Origin: a virus
DNA: 64,000 nucleotides
Strand: one strand, 5' to 3'
IMG/VR virus record: IMGVR_UViG_3300013005_003552
Location: 80,266-144,265 of that record
The translations under genes were made by a program, and so were the position numbers. Within the stretch, counting starts at the first letter, position 1. Every line of letters begins with the position of its first letter. Below the pieces are notes generated by a model, which ran no database searches, was not told the origin of the DNA, and saw only the letters and a list, made by a program, of their open reading frames with translations. Positions 49,962 to 58,410 of this stretch are shown piece after piece.

Positions 49962-50414
49962 ATGACAATTCACGACGAACGCATCTTTACAAATATCGCT
50001 TATGAACGCAGTGAAGCTGGTCCAGCTGCGCCCTGGGATGATACAGTAAGACAAGACTTTCATGTAGCAGTGTTTAACGATCGTTATCCATGCACACCAG
50101 GTCATTTGTTATTTGTACCACAACAGAATAGCAAGCATGTGTTACGAGATGCGTTTGTTGATGCATTTGATCATGGAAAACAAAAAGTAGATACAGGAGA
50201 ATGGGATGGTTTCAACATCGGACTTAATTATGGCGAAGCTGCGGGACAAACTGTGCCATGGCCTCATATCCATCTTATACCCCGTAGAAAAGGCGATGTA
50301 CCGGACCCGGTGGGCGGCGTACGAAATACGATTCCGGGCAAGGGCAACTATCGAAAGACACCAGCGCCAATCCGCACCCTAACCGGCGACAGTGAAGGCG
50401 GAGACATAGATTAA
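49962..50414 (+). CDS. HIT-family protein
   Basis: The 150-residue protein has the HIT-type core: PCTPGHLLFVPQQNSKH, FNIGLNYGEAAGQTVPWPHI and HIHLIPRRKGDV. In HxHxHxx the first His is replaced by Trp, while the middle catalytic His and the last are kept. HIT enzymes hydrolyse or transfer nucleotides, such as dinucleoside polyphosphates or sugar nucleotides. It lies 2 nt after queD and overlaps the next gene by one base. Confidence 0.82.
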   Translation: MTIHDERIFTNIAYERSEAGPAAPWDDTVRQDFHVAVFNDRYPCTPGHLLFVPQQNSKHVLRDAFVDAFDHGKQKVDTGEWDGFNIGLNYGEAAGQTVPWPHIHLIPRRKGDVPDPVGGVRNTIPGKGNYRKTPAPIRTLTGDSEGGDID

Positions 50415-51283
50415 TGATAATTGTAACAGGTGATCGCGGATTTATAGGCAGCGAACTAAAGAAACAACTTGTGAATAATGGTCACAATGTTCATAGTCTT
50501 GACTGGGCTGATCGTGGCAAAACTTGGGATACTGGTGGCGATTCAATTGAATGGATCTTTCACATGGGCGCTATTAGTGAAACCAATGTGTTTGATTGGA
50601 ATGCCTTGGTTAGAAAAAACATAGAAGACACACAGGCATGGATTCGTTTTGCCAACGAACACGGCTGCGGCATTACCTATGCCTCAAGTGCTAGTGTGTA
50701 CGGCCCGTGGAGCAACAGCCCCGAATGGGGGCCTTTTCAGCCTCAGCACCACTACGGCGTGAGCAAGATAACCATTGACATGTGGTGCGCTGAGCAACAG
50801 TTCAAGGTGCCGGTACAAGGCATGAGATTTTTTAATGTGTACGGTCGCAACGAAGGTCACAAAAACCAACCTAGTCCTATTCGTAGATACATTGAGAGTG
50901 CTATAACCAGTCGTAAACTAACTGTCTGGCATCATGAAGGACGATTAGGATCTAGAGATTTTATCAGTGTGGATGACTGTATCAATGGTATGCTAGCCTT
51001 AAAAAACACAGGTACTAGTGGAGTGTATAATATTGGCACCGGCAAGCAGTTGACCTTTGAAGACATTGCCAGACTAATACAAAAACATGTGGGCATGGAC
51101 AATGCGCAGATCCATATCACACCCATGCCAGACGAGATGGTGCCAAAATATCAGTGGGAAAGTTGCGCTAACCTAAATAAACTATTGACAGTGATCCCAG
51201 ACTGGAATCCAGATACGGTTGAGCAATGGCTCGACAAAAACTTTGAAACTCTATACAATAAAATTCGTGAGGAAATTCTATGA
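50414..51283 (+). CDS. HldD-like ADP-heptose 6-epimerase (extended SDR)
   Basis: The 289-residue NAD-dependent SDR has VTGDRGFIGSELKKQL, HMGAISETNVFD, TYASSASVYGPW, HHYGVSKITIDMW with the catalytic Tyr and Lys, and MRFFNVYGRNEGHK. The HMGA-SET and FNVYGxxEGHK segments are characteristic of ADP-L-glycero-D-manno-heptose 6-epimerase, which completes the LPS heptose donor. Phage use could be host surface remodelling or a modified sugar. It overlaps the HIT gene by one base and queE by 4 nt. Confidence 0.8.
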   Translation: MIIVTGDRGFIGSELKKQLVNNGHNVHSLDWADRGKTWDTGGDSIEWIFHMGAISETNVFDWNALVRKNIEDTQAWIRFANEHGCGITYASSASVYGPWSNSPEWGPFQPQHHYGVSKITIDMWCAEQQFKVPVQGMRFFNVYGRNEGHKNQPSPIRRYIESAITSRKLTVWHHEGRLGSRDFISVDDCINGMLALKNTGTSGVYNIGTGKQLTFEDIARLIQKHVGMDNAQIHITPMPDEMVPKYQWESCANLNKLLTVIPDWNPDTVEQWLDKNFETLYNKIREEIL

Positions 51284-52173
51284 AACTAAAAGTTAGTGAA
51301 ATCTTTTATAGCACACAAGGCGAGGGTAGATATGTTGGTGTACCCAGCGTGTTTCTGCGTACATTTGGATGTAATTTTACCTGTGGCGGATTTGGAATGC
51401 CCAGAGGTGAAGTGAGTGTAGAACGAGATTCTGTAGACTCAGACAAATACAAGTCATTTGCAGATTTGCCACTGGTACACACCGGCTGCGACAGCTATGC
51501 CAGCTGGGATCCGCGTTTCAAAGATTTTAGTCCCACCAAGGATATTGATACACTGGTGAATGAACTACTGGTTCTTACTCCAAACGGTCGTTGGCAACAG
51601 TACACCGGTAATCCTGTGCATCTTGTGATCACGGGCGGCGAGCCATTGCTGGGCTGGCAACGAGTGTATCCAGAACTACTGGAACATTCGCGCATGCTGG
51701 ATCTTGATTACATAACTTTTGAAACCAATGGTACTCAGCCGTTGAGTCCTGATTTTCAAAATTATATTGAAAAGTGGCACACCACCTGGCGTGGTACTAA
51801 CGAGTCAGATCACGATCAGTTTGTTGGTCGCTGGCGTGAAATGCAATTCAGTGTAAGCCCAAAACTCAGTGCCAGTGGCGAAAAATGGGAAGACGCTATC
51901 AGGCCAGAAGTAGTGCTGGAATATCAACAGTTTGGTTACACATATCTAAAATTTGTAGTTGCAAGCAAGGAAGACTTTGACGAAGTACAAAAAGCAGTTG
52001 GCGAATATCGTCGGGCAGGATTCATGGGGCAAGTTTATGTTATGCCTGTTGGAGGAACAACTGAGTTGTACGAGAAAAACAAATTATTTGTTGCCGAAGA
52101 AGCACTGAAACTAGGGTATATTTACAGTCCAAGACTTCATGTGGATCTTTGGGGCAACGGTTGGGGCAAATAA
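51280..52173 (+). CDS. queE: 7-carboxy-7-deazaguanine synthase QueE
   Basis: The 297-residue radical SAM enzyme has the QueE opening MKLKVSEIFYSTQGEGRYVG, then RTFGCNFTCGGFG with C31 and C35, a GCDSYASWD segment with C70, and a TGGEPLLGWQ motif (119-122). QueE makes CDG, the committed 7-deazaguanine. The third cluster cysteine is not at the usual CxxxCxxC place and is probably C70, giving a long insertion; such variants exist from memory. Coupled as ATGA to the HldD-like gene. QueC was not found. Confidence 0.88.
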   Translation: MKLKVSEIFYSTQGEGRYVGVPSVFLRTFGCNFTCGGFGMPRGEVSVERDSVDSDKYKSFADLPLVHTGCDSYASWDPRFKDFSPTKDIDTLVNELLVLTPNGRWQQYTGNPVHLVITGGEPLLGWQRVYPELLEHSRMLDLDYITFETNGTQPLSPDFQNYIEKWHTTWRGTNESDHDQFVGRWREMQFSVSPKLSASGEKWEDAIRPEVVLEYQQFGYTYLKFVVASKEDFDEVQKAVGEYRRAGFMGQVYVMPVGGTTELYEKNKLFVAEEALKLGYIYSPRLHVDLWGNGWGK

Positions 52174-52598
52174 TGGTCACAAAAAAAACGCCTGTAAAAA
52201 CACCAGCAACTGCAAAAAAGAAACCAGCTCGAGTAAAAAAACCTGCAGGTGGTGCTGCTGCAACGGCAAAGCCAAAACTTCGTGTTAGCGCCAATGCAAA
52301 AGAGGCAGCTACCAGACGAGGCGAACCTTATGTTAGTGTTGTCAGTGTTGAACTAGATCAAGACAATGTTGGTAATGGTGCTTTTGAACTAGACTGGAAT
52401 GACATATTTGTTGCCAAGTTGATTCGTGCTGGCTACGAAGGCAAAGATGATGCCCAAATTGTTGATCGTTGGTTTCAAACCATTTGCCGTAACGTGATCA
52501 TGGAAAACTATGAGCAATGGGAAGTAAATCAACCAAAAGAAGATAGACTGACTCTGCAACGACGAGATCTAGGCAACGGCAGAACTGAAGTTAGCTAG
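52173..52598 (+). CDS. Hypothetical protein with basic N-terminus
   Basis: The 141-residue protein has a Lys/Pro/Ala-rich N-terminal 45 residues (KKTPVKTPATAKKKPARVKK) like histone H1 or HU tails, then a small acidic globular part. Such tails bind DNA or RNA. Function unknown. It overlaps queE by one base (TAATG). Confidence 0.62.
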   Translation: MVTKKTPVKTPATAKKKPARVKKPAGGAAATAKPKLRVSANAKEAATRRGEPYVSVVSVELDQDNVGNGAFELDWNDIFVAKLIRAGYEGKDDAQIVDRWFQTICRNVIMENYEQWEVNQPKEDRLTLQRRDLGNGRTEVS

Positions 52599-52606
52599 GC
52601 TATTTT

Positions 52607-53776
52607 ATGACCCATATATGTAGCGCAAAAATTTTTAACATTTCCAAAAAAGTAAAAGATTCCTACTTTGTTTTTCTCACAAGAGATCTCGAGTGGGTTG
52701 AGAGAAACACACCAGATCAAAAAACGCCTTTTGTGCCCACTGGCGCATGGGGAGAGCCATGGCTAGAATATGATCCTGTGTTCATGCAACGATTGGCACG
52801 GTTTATTAAATCCTATCCCAACGATTATGTTAACTCTCAAGGAACCATGTGGTATGAAATCAGCAATGCCCATGAATTTTTCTTAGAGTGGCTGCGTTCA
52901 GGCCAACTTGAAAAGGCGCATGAGCATCTCAATCTCATGCATCAAAGTCCGTTGTTGATTGGCATCAGCCAAGGCGATGTTGAAACTTACTATCTTCAAA
53001 CCTACCCAGACGCAAGTTATATAAGGTTACTGCGACACTATGATGTGTTGCTGGGAGTTATGGAATACTTAGGTATCATTGGTCCGCAAAATCACGAACA
53101 AGGAACTTCATTTGTAGCAGTATCTGCTGATACTCTGCTAGATAACTCTCCCAAGGTTATTGTTGCACCCAAATGGCAGGGTGGATTATGGGGCATTCAA
53201 ACTTCCCGTGGTCTGTTCAGTGATCGAGATCTCATGGCCTTGTATATCGCCTTAAAAGTAAAAAGCAAATATCCCATAGAATCTCGCATCGTGGAAATAG
53301 GCGGAGGAGCTGGTCAGGTGGCCTACTGGTTGTATCAGCTGGGGTATAGAAATATTTTCATGGTGGATTTGCCAGGCGTGGCTGCATGTCAAGCCTATCA
53401 GTTGGCAGCCAACATCGGCGCAGAGAATGTGAGTTTTGCATACGAAAACCTTGACACCGCTGTTAAATTCCTAACACCATCTCAACTCAAGCATCGTGTG
53501 GATAGATTCAATTTGGTAATCAATTCAGACAGCATGCCCGAAATGGACAAAGAATCCTTAAATGGCTATTTGGAATTTATTGCCAACAATTCGGATTCTT
53601 TTTTCAGCATCAATCAAGAAGCCAGATCCACATCTTTTAACATGAATCCGCAACATGTTGTACACCGTGTAATCAAAAAAGAATTTGCAGATAAATTTAC
53701 CCGAATTGATCGCAGTAAATTTTGGTTACGGGACGGGTACACTGAAGAATGGTATTTCACCAATAAAACGGGCTAG
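52607..53776 (+). CDS. Putative sugar O-methyltransferase
   Basis: The 389-residue protein has a C-terminal SAM-binding domain: RIVEIGGGAGQVAYWLYQLG, then NIFMVDLPGV and a FNLVINSDSMPEM strand, matching the putative sugar O-methyltransferase family (TIGR04371 type). The N-terminal 200 residues are family-specific. Methylation of surface or virion glycans is inferred. Weak ribosome-binding sequence before the ATG. Confidence 0.75.
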   Translation: MTHICSAKIFNISKKVKDSYFVFLTRDLEWVERNTPDQKTPFVPTGAWGEPWLEYDPVFMQRLARFIKSYPNDYVNSQGTMWYEISNAHEFFLEWLRSGQLEKAHEHLNLMHQSPLLIGISQGDVETYYLQTYPDASYIRLLRHYDVLLGVMEYLGIIGPQNHEQGTSFVAVSADTLLDNSPKVIVAPKWQGGLWGIQTSRGLFSDRDLMALYIALKVKSKYPIESRIVEIGGGAGQVAYWLYQLGYRNIFMVDLPGVAACQAYQLAANIGAENVSFAYENLDTAVKFLTPSQLKHRVDRFNLVINSDSMPEMDKESLNGYLEFIANNSDSFFSINQEARSTSFNMNPQHVVHRVIKKEFADKFTRIDRSKFWLRDGYTEEWYFTNKTG

Positions 53777-53782
53777 CCCAGG

Positions 53783-53812
53783 TTGACATGGAGGTAAATA
53801 ATATGCTATTAT
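53783..53812 (+). promoter_or_regulatory. Sigma70-type promoter, TTGACA-18-TATTAT
   Basis: TTGACA (53783-53788) and TATTAT (53807-53812) are 18 bp apart. GGGCTAGCCC lies just upstream. The exonuclease ATG is 7 nt after the -10, so its mRNA should be leaderless. Confidence 0.68.
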
Positions 53813-53818
53813 ATCTCT

Positions 53819-54814
53819 ATGAACTATTTAATCGTAGACACTGCTAATACATTCTTTCGGGCTCGTCATGCAGCCCATAGAGCCAGCACCTTGGAAGAAA
53901 AAGTGGGCTTTGCTATTCATGTGACTTTATCCAGTATCTACAAGGCCTGGCGTGATCAAAAGGCCAATCATGTGGTTATCTGTTTAGAAGGTCGCAGCTG
54001 GCGCAAAGACTATTATCAACCATACAAGAAGAATCGTGCTGTGGCTCGTGCTGCACTCACTGATGCTGAACTGGAAGAGGATCGTGCATTTTGGGATGCC
54101 TTTGACGATCTCAAAACATTCTTCTACGAAAAATCCAACTGCACAGTCTTGCGTCACGAGAACCTTGAAGCAGATGATCTTGTGGCAGGCTGGATACAAA
54201 GTCATCCTGCAGACAGTCATGTGATTGTGAGCAGTGACACAGACTACTACCAACTGTTGGCAGACAATGTCACACAGTACAATGGAGTGTCAGACGAACT
54301 TCACACATTGGAAGGCATCTTTGATTACAAAGGCCGGCGTGTGGTAGACAAAAAGACCAAAGAACCCAAAGTGATTCCTGATCCAAATTGGCTGCTGTTT
54401 GAAAAATGCATGCGTGGTGATGTGAGCGACAATGTGTTTTCGGCTTATCCAGGCGTGCGGATAAAAGGCAGCAAGAACAAAGTAGGCTTGCTGGAAGCGT
54501 TTGCCGACATGGACAAAAAAGGTTTCAATTGGAACAATCTCATGCTCCAACGCTGGGTTGACCATAATGGCGAAGAGCATCGTGTGTTAGACGACTACGA
54601 GCGTAACTGCACCTTGATTGATCTTTCTGCACAACCTGACCATGTGAAAGCGTGGATTGCAGAAACCATTGCTGCCAATGCAGTGGTCAAAAACATTCCA
54701 CAAATTGGTGTCAAGTTTATGAAATTTTGTGGCAAGCATCAATTGGTTAAAATTGGTGACCAAGCACAGCAGTATGCAGACTTTTTAAGTGCTGGCTATC
54801 CGGAGAAAACATGA
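53819..54814 (+). CDS. rnh: 5'-3' exonuclease, RNase H/FEN type
   Basis: The 331-residue protein is a T4 RNase H-like flap nuclease: MNYLIVDTANTFFRARHAA carries the first metal Asp, LEGRSWRKDYYQPYKKNR the DNA-binding region, LEADDLVAGW and VIVSSDTDYYQLL the acidic cluster. It removes RNA primers and flaps in lagging-strand synthesis. T4 RNase H is 305 residues. It has its own promoter and no leader. It overlaps the next gene by 4 nt. Confidence 0.9.
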   Translation: MNYLIVDTANTFFRARHAAHRASTLEEKVGFAIHVTLSSIYKAWRDQKANHVVICLEGRSWRKDYYQPYKKNRAVARAALTDAELEEDRAFWDAFDDLKTFFYEKSNCTVLRHENLEADDLVAGWIQSHPADSHVIVSSDTDYYQLLADNVTQYNGVSDELHTLEGIFDYKGRRVVDKKTKEPKVIPDPNWLLFEKCMRGDVSDNVFSAYPGVRIKGSKNKVGLLEAFADMDKKGFNWNNLMLQRWVDHNGEEHRVLDDYERNCTLIDLSAQPDHVKAWIAETIAANAVVKNIPQIGVKFMKFCGKHQLVKIGDQAQQYADFLSAGYPEKT

Positions 54815-55032
54815 ACAAAGAGTTGTTAAGAAAATTACAGTTACAAGCAGGTGGGTCTCATTATCCCGATATCAATCCACAGATACAGGCAAAGTTCGCC
54901 GAGTTGATTATAGCAGAATGTGCTCAGGCCTGTATTAATATGGGCAATGAATATGAAATAAAATCTGCTGGTCAATATCAAGCAGAACTGTTTGCTTTTG
55001 CGATTAAACAACATTTTGGAGTAGAAGAATGA
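54811..55032 (+). CDS. Small hypothetical protein
   Basis: The 73-residue protein has an AELIIAECAQACI helix pattern found in small phage proteins. It is not assigned. It overlaps both neighbours by 4 nt and follows the exonuclease. Confidence 0.65.
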   Translation: MNKELLRKLQLQAGGSHYPDINPQIQAKFAELIIAECAQACINMGNEYEIKSAGQYQAELFAFAIKQHFGVEE

Positions 55033-55268
55033 CTAAAAAATTAAAAATTGTATTTGACCCTGCTGTGTTTGAACAATTTGACGGATCTCAGGAAGAGCTC
55101 AACGCCTTAGTGGATGAGATTACCAGCATGTTCGAAGGCAAAACTCCTGAAGAAATCAAGGCCATGAGTAAACCAGTGGATTGGGACGAACTAGACCAAG
55201 ATGAAGCCAAGCATTTGGGACAAGTGCTGTATAATGCACAGAATGATATCAAGCCAACACTGCAATGA
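55029..55268 (+). CDS. Hypothetical acidic protein
   Basis: The 79-residue protein contains a beta-strand start (KLKIVFDPAVFEQF) and a helical acidic remainder. It overlaps the previous gene by 4 nt and the following short frame by 4 nt. Function unknown. Confidence 0.62.
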   Translation: MTKKLKIVFDPAVFEQFDGSQEELNALVDEITSMFEGKTPEEIKAMSKPVDWDELDQDEAKHLGQVLYNAQNDIKPTLQ

Positions 55269-55342
55269 CCTACACTGTACACAAGAGTCTGGTACGCACT
55301 ATACAAGCAGGCGAGCCTGATTTCAAAAAGGATTACGCATGA
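55265..55342 (+). CDS. Possible 25-residue peptide
   Basis: This very short frame links two genes by ATGA overlaps on both sides, which is the rule in this genome. The peptide is basic and polar. Coding is plausible but uncertain. Confidence 0.35.
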   Translation: MTYTVHKSLVRTIQAGEPDFKKDYA

Positions 55343-55875
55343 CCAAGATCAGCGCCAGCCCCGACCGCCACTTCTTCCAAAAGGAAGGTTACATAAAACG
55401 CATGGAAGAAAAAGACGAATCTCCCAACGAAGATTATCTTGACTGGTTTCAAACCGTACTAGAAGAACATCGGAACAAGTTTGATGATCCAGCCAGCCAA
55501 GAAAACAATCTGGAATACGATCTCTTGACCACTGAATGGATCTTGAACAAAGTTCGTGCCAGCGATGCCTATGCTCAAAATTTGTACGCAGCCATGTGCA
55601 ACATGCAGTGGCAAAAACGCGAAGTCATGCCCATACTCAAAGATCAGTACTGGGGTTGTAGCTGGAGATATGCTGGAGGTATCATTGCCGACATGCAACA
55701 AAAAGGTGACTACATCGATTGGTACTGTTCAGGTATGGGCGACGGTCTGGGCAACGGAGATGTAGATGGAGTCAAAGGTTATGTGCCAGAAGGTACTGTG
55801 ACTGAAGAAATTGCAGACGACCTATACAAGCTAGGCTGGGTATGCAAAGAAGACAACGGAGATCAACATGGCTGA
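55339..55875 (+). CDS. Hypothetical phage protein
   Basis: The 178-residue protein contains CSWRYAGGIIADMQQKGDYI and DWYCSGMGDG, a segment I recall from conserved unknown proteins in many phages. No function is known to me. It is acidic and soluble. It overlaps the next gene by 8 nt. Confidence 0.68.
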   Translation: MTKISASPDRHFFQKEGYIKRMEEKDESPNEDYLDWFQTVLEEHRNKFDDPASQENNLEYDLLTTEWILNKVRASDAYAQNLYAAMCNMQWQKREVMPILKDQYWGCSWRYAGGIIADMQQKGDYIDWYCSGMGDGLGNGDVDGVKGYVPEGTVTEEIADDLYKLGWVCKEDNGDQHG

Positions 55876-56047
55876 ATTCAAGATAGACAGGTTTGGTGCT
55901 AACCCAGTGATAGTACACCTTACCAGAAAACAAATTATGCAAATGCACGAGATGATGGAACATTTCAAAGATCAAGAAACATTTGCACTGAAATACGAGG
56001 ATGGCAAGTTGACTTTCAACTTTACCATTGATTTTGATAAAGATTAA
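55868..56047 (+). CDS. Small hypothetical protein, 59 residues
   Basis: This short frame overlaps the previous gene by 8 nt and ends 25 nt before the next ATG. The product is a helix with Met/His repeats (KQIMQMHEMMEHF) and a beta-strand end. Function unknown. Confidence 0.6.
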   Translation: MAEFKIDRFGANPVIVHLTRKQIMQMHEMMEHFKDQETFALKYEDGKLTFNFTIDFDKD

Positions 56048-56072
56048 TAACAAAAAAGCTAGGAAAAAACAA

Positions 56073-56540
56073 ATGACTGAACTCAAGGCAACACCTGTTG
56101 TTAAAAATAAATTTTGGATTGTGGAAAAAGATGGCGAAAAGATTGCCACTATCCAAAACACCGATGATGGTATTGTGTGGGTGGATGCCACTCATAGAGA
56201 AAAATACACAACCATTAAGATGTTACAAAATCGACACAACATAGAATTTGTAAAACCAAACAAAATTAGAACATCAACCGGCAACGAAGTCAATGGGTTC
56301 CCTACTGTTGGTAACCCACACAATGCCTTGTATGATGTGAGCAAGCGATTACCAATTTATACCAAAAACACTAAAAGCAAAAGTTATTACTGTGCTGGTT
56401 ACTATCTTGTGAAGTTGAATCATAACTGGACCAAAACTTACAATCCAAAATTAATAACTTTGCAAAGATATGATTTTCAAGGTCCGTGGCGCACTGCCGA
56501 CGAACAAGAACAAGCTGCAAGGAAATGCTATGGACTATAA
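56073..56540 (+). CDS. Hypothetical protein
   Basis: The 155-residue basic protein is not recognised; it contains the FWIVEKDGEKIATIQ strand pair and FPTVGNPHNALYDV, seen in conserved phage proteins. ATG 56073 has AGGAAA upstream; the earlier ATG at 56028 lies in the preceding gene. It overlaps the next gene by 11 nt. Confidence 0.65.
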   Translation: MTELKATPVVKNKFWIVEKDGEKIATIQNTDDGIVWVDATHREKYTTIKMLQNRHNIEFVKPNKIRTSTGNEVNGFPTVGNPHNALYDVSKRLPIYTKNTKSKSYYCAGYYLVKLNHNWTKTYNPKLITLQRYDFQGPWRTADEQEQAARKCYGL

Positions 56541-56748
56541 ACCTACCATGCACATTGTGAATTTTTCTGACAAAATTCGTGCATTGAATCAATTGCGTAC
56601 CACCGAACTACGACTGACCGCAGTGGAGGCAAATAATCTACATGCTGACATAACCACCATGCTGGCCGAAATAGCCAGGCTTAATCTTCACTTACAAAAT
56701 AATTCTAGTCAAACCATTGAAGTACAACTAGATGGGGGCAAGTTCTAA
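56530..56748 (+). CDS. Small helical protein
   Basis: The 72-residue protein is mainly helical (NLHADITTMLAEIARLNLHL) with a short beta end. ATG 56530 has AAGGA upstream. It lies at the end of the preceding gene. Function unknown. Confidence 0.6.
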   Translation: MDYKPTMHIVNFSDKIRALNQLRTTELRLTAVEANNLHADITTMLAEIARLNLHLQNNSSQTIEVQLDGGKF

Positions 56749-56766
56749 TATATGCCCAGATTTTAG

Positions 56767-56774
56767 CATAAATA
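56767..56774 (+). promoter_or_regulatory. T4-type late promoter motif
   Basis: CATAAATA matches 7 of 8 late-consensus bases and lies 22 nt before the ATG at 56797. Confidence 0.5.
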
Positions 56775-56796
56775 AAAGTATAGGAAATATCAAAAA

Positions 56797-57084
56797 ATGA
56801 GTAGACCTAAACCAGTAGTTCTGCTTGAACATGTGAACAAGACCACATTCAAGAGCGACCAAGTGCTAAACAGCGAAGGCATTTGGGCAGTATTCTACGA
56901 CACCAAACCAATCAATCTTAAGAATCATAATATTCTTATAGCCTACCCAGGGCCAAAGTACAAAAAAGTCAGTTTCAGTAATCCCGGACATGCCATCAAT
57001 CTTGCAAAAAAACTAAACAGCCTTTTCAAGACTGATAAGTTTTCGGTGGTACTGCTCAAGCAAGGTGATCAAATCTATCCATAA
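56797..57084 (+). CDS. Hypothetical protein
   Basis: The 95-residue basic protein is not recognised. It is alpha/beta with HNILIAYPGPKYKKVSFSNP in the middle. A late-promoter motif and a weak TAGGAA ribosome-binding site precede it. It overlaps the next gene by 20 nt. Confidence 0.65.
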   Translation: MSRPKPVVLLEHVNKTTFKSDQVLNSEGIWAVFYDTKPINLKNHNILIAYPGPKYKKVSFSNPGHAINLAKKLNSLFKTDKFSVVLLKQGDQIYP

Positions 57085-57415
57085 ACCAGGAAGGCAAAGA
57101 CAATGGGAACAACAATTGTTTGCCAATGGCAAAATACCTTTGGACCAAATTTGGCGTAATATTCTCAACCCAAATAGTCTTCGACTTACCCCGGCAGCGC
57201 ATCGACTGCTGCTGCAAAATCAAATAAAATTTTATAAATTCCAATTGGACAGTATTACCAATCTTCAATTGCTTCAATTGGACAGATTGTTAGCAAGTCC
57301 ATATTTTGTTCGTGATAGAAAACACATTGAACTAATGGGCGAACAAGATGCCATTATGCTGGAGTTGCATGCTAGTAATCTTAAACAATATTTAGATAAC
57401 CTCGGCGATGAATAA
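57065..57415 (+). CDS. Hypothetical protein
   Basis: The 116-residue protein is helical (LLQNQIKFYKFQLDSI, LQLLQLDRLLASPYFV). Similar helical proteins with a IMLELHASNLKQYLDN-type end occur in other phages from memory. It overlaps the previous gene by 20 nt and the next by 8 nt. Function unknown. Confidence 0.63.
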   Translation: MIKSIHKPGRQRQWEQQLFANGKIPLDQIWRNILNPNSLRLTPAAHRLLLQNQIKFYKFQLDSITNLQLLQLDRLLASPYFVRDRKHIELMGEQDAIMLELHASNLKQYLDNLGDE

Positions 57416-57686
57416 ATTTGTTGAAAACAACAGAGTGGCTGTGTTGACCAATCCAGAGTTTGGATGGTACACAGTGCATCTGGATCAAACCAAATTGTTT
57501 GATCCAGATCTGGTGCAAAAAGTGTTGAATCATGATCCCACTGCTCCGCCCGGACTAACAGTGGAATGGTTGGTACCAGGTGATCATTTCGTAGTAGAAT
57601 GGTTTCAAGGACTTGAGATAATAAGAGTATTTGTACCAGACATCTTTTTACCATTTTCTCGTAACGATGTCTGGCTTGTGGCCTAG
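57408..57686 (+). CDS. Hypothetical protein
   Basis: The 92-residue protein is mixed beta/alpha and not recognised. It overlaps the previous gene by 8 nt and ends just before the -35 box of the next promoter. No functional motif. Confidence 0.62.
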   Translation: MNKFVENNRVAVLTNPEFGWYTVHLDQTKLFDPDLVQKVLNHDPTAPPGLTVEWLVPGDHFVVEWFQGLEIIRVFVPDIFLPFSRNDVWLVA

Positions 57687-57687
57687 G

Positions 57688-57716
57688 TTGACAATAAACT
57701 ACTACTGTTTTATACT
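57688..57716 (+). promoter_or_regulatory. Strong sigma70-type promoter, TTGACA-17-TATACT
   Basis: A perfect -35 TTGACA (57688-57693) and -10 TATACT (57711-57716) are separated by exactly 17 bp. It lies 24 nt before the ATG at 57740, with TAGGAG between. Confidence 0.8.
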
Positions 57717-57739
57717 AGAGACAAATTCTAGGAGATGTT

Positions 57740-58237
57740 ATGAAAATTGGTTTTAGTTTTGGTCGTTGTGTTCGAGATATTGTGAACCATGTTGTCAAGA
57801 TTGAAGATGTACTGTGCATTATTGCTAGAACTCACATGCGCACAGAAGACCATGTGAAAACTGTGGTGGAGCAGTACATGTACCAACCTGGCTATCTTGA
57901 GGGCCTGGACCCTGCTGAGTGTGAGCGTGTGGGTCTAGAACTGTTTCACAGTGGTCGAATTCTTGAACCAAGAGCCAATGGTGTTCATGTGATGCAGGTA
58001 CCTCGCGAATACATTTGGATGGATTTGTTTCCCACTGTGGCCAAAGTGCAAAATGACGGCGTCAAAGCTGCCTGGGAAAGCTATCGTATGCTGATTGGGC
58101 TAACTGAGCAGTTGCCAGAACACGGCGAAGATCATGTGTATCAGCACAGTGAAAAAATGATTCCCAAAGAACTTACTCCCGAAGAAGAGAAACAGCAAAA
58201 AAACGCTCTGGATCTATTGATAAGGGCCATGGTATGA
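57740..58237 (+). CDS. Hypothetical early phage protein
   Basis: The 165-residue protein starts MKIGFSFGRCVRDIV and is alpha-helical with a DVLCIIARTHMRT segment, recalled from small conserved proteins of unknown function in other phages. It is expressed from a strong host-type promoter, suggesting early function. It overlaps the next gene by 4 nt. Confidence 0.68.
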   Translation: MKIGFSFGRCVRDIVNHVVKIEDVLCIIARTHMRTEDHVKTVVEQYMYQPGYLEGLDPAECERVGLELFHSGRILEPRANGVHVMQVPREYIWMDLFPTVAKVQNDGVKAAWESYRMLIGLTEQLPEHGEDHVYQHSEKMIPKELTPEEEKQQKNALDLLIRAMV

Positions 58238-58410
58238 CAACCCAATCAAATGATCGCTTTCGTAACTGGCTGCGTAACATTTGGTTAGAAAACTGCCGGG
58301 AACACGAAGAATTCCAACAACTGCCGTACTCTCTAAGAGAATACTGGAACCGATACAAATACTGGCTCAAACGCGAATATAGGCATCAGCAGAGAAATGG
58401 CCAAGCATAA
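58234..58410 (+). CDS. Small basic protein, 58 residues
   Basis: This short frame overlaps both neighbours (ATGA upstream, 14 nt downstream). The product is rich in Arg, Gln, Trp and Tyr (LREYWNRYKYWLKREYR) and probably helical. It may bind nucleic acid; function unknown. Confidence 0.6.
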   Translation: MTTQSNDRFRNWLRNIWLENCREHEEFQQLPYSLREYWNRYKYWLKREYRHQQRNGQA

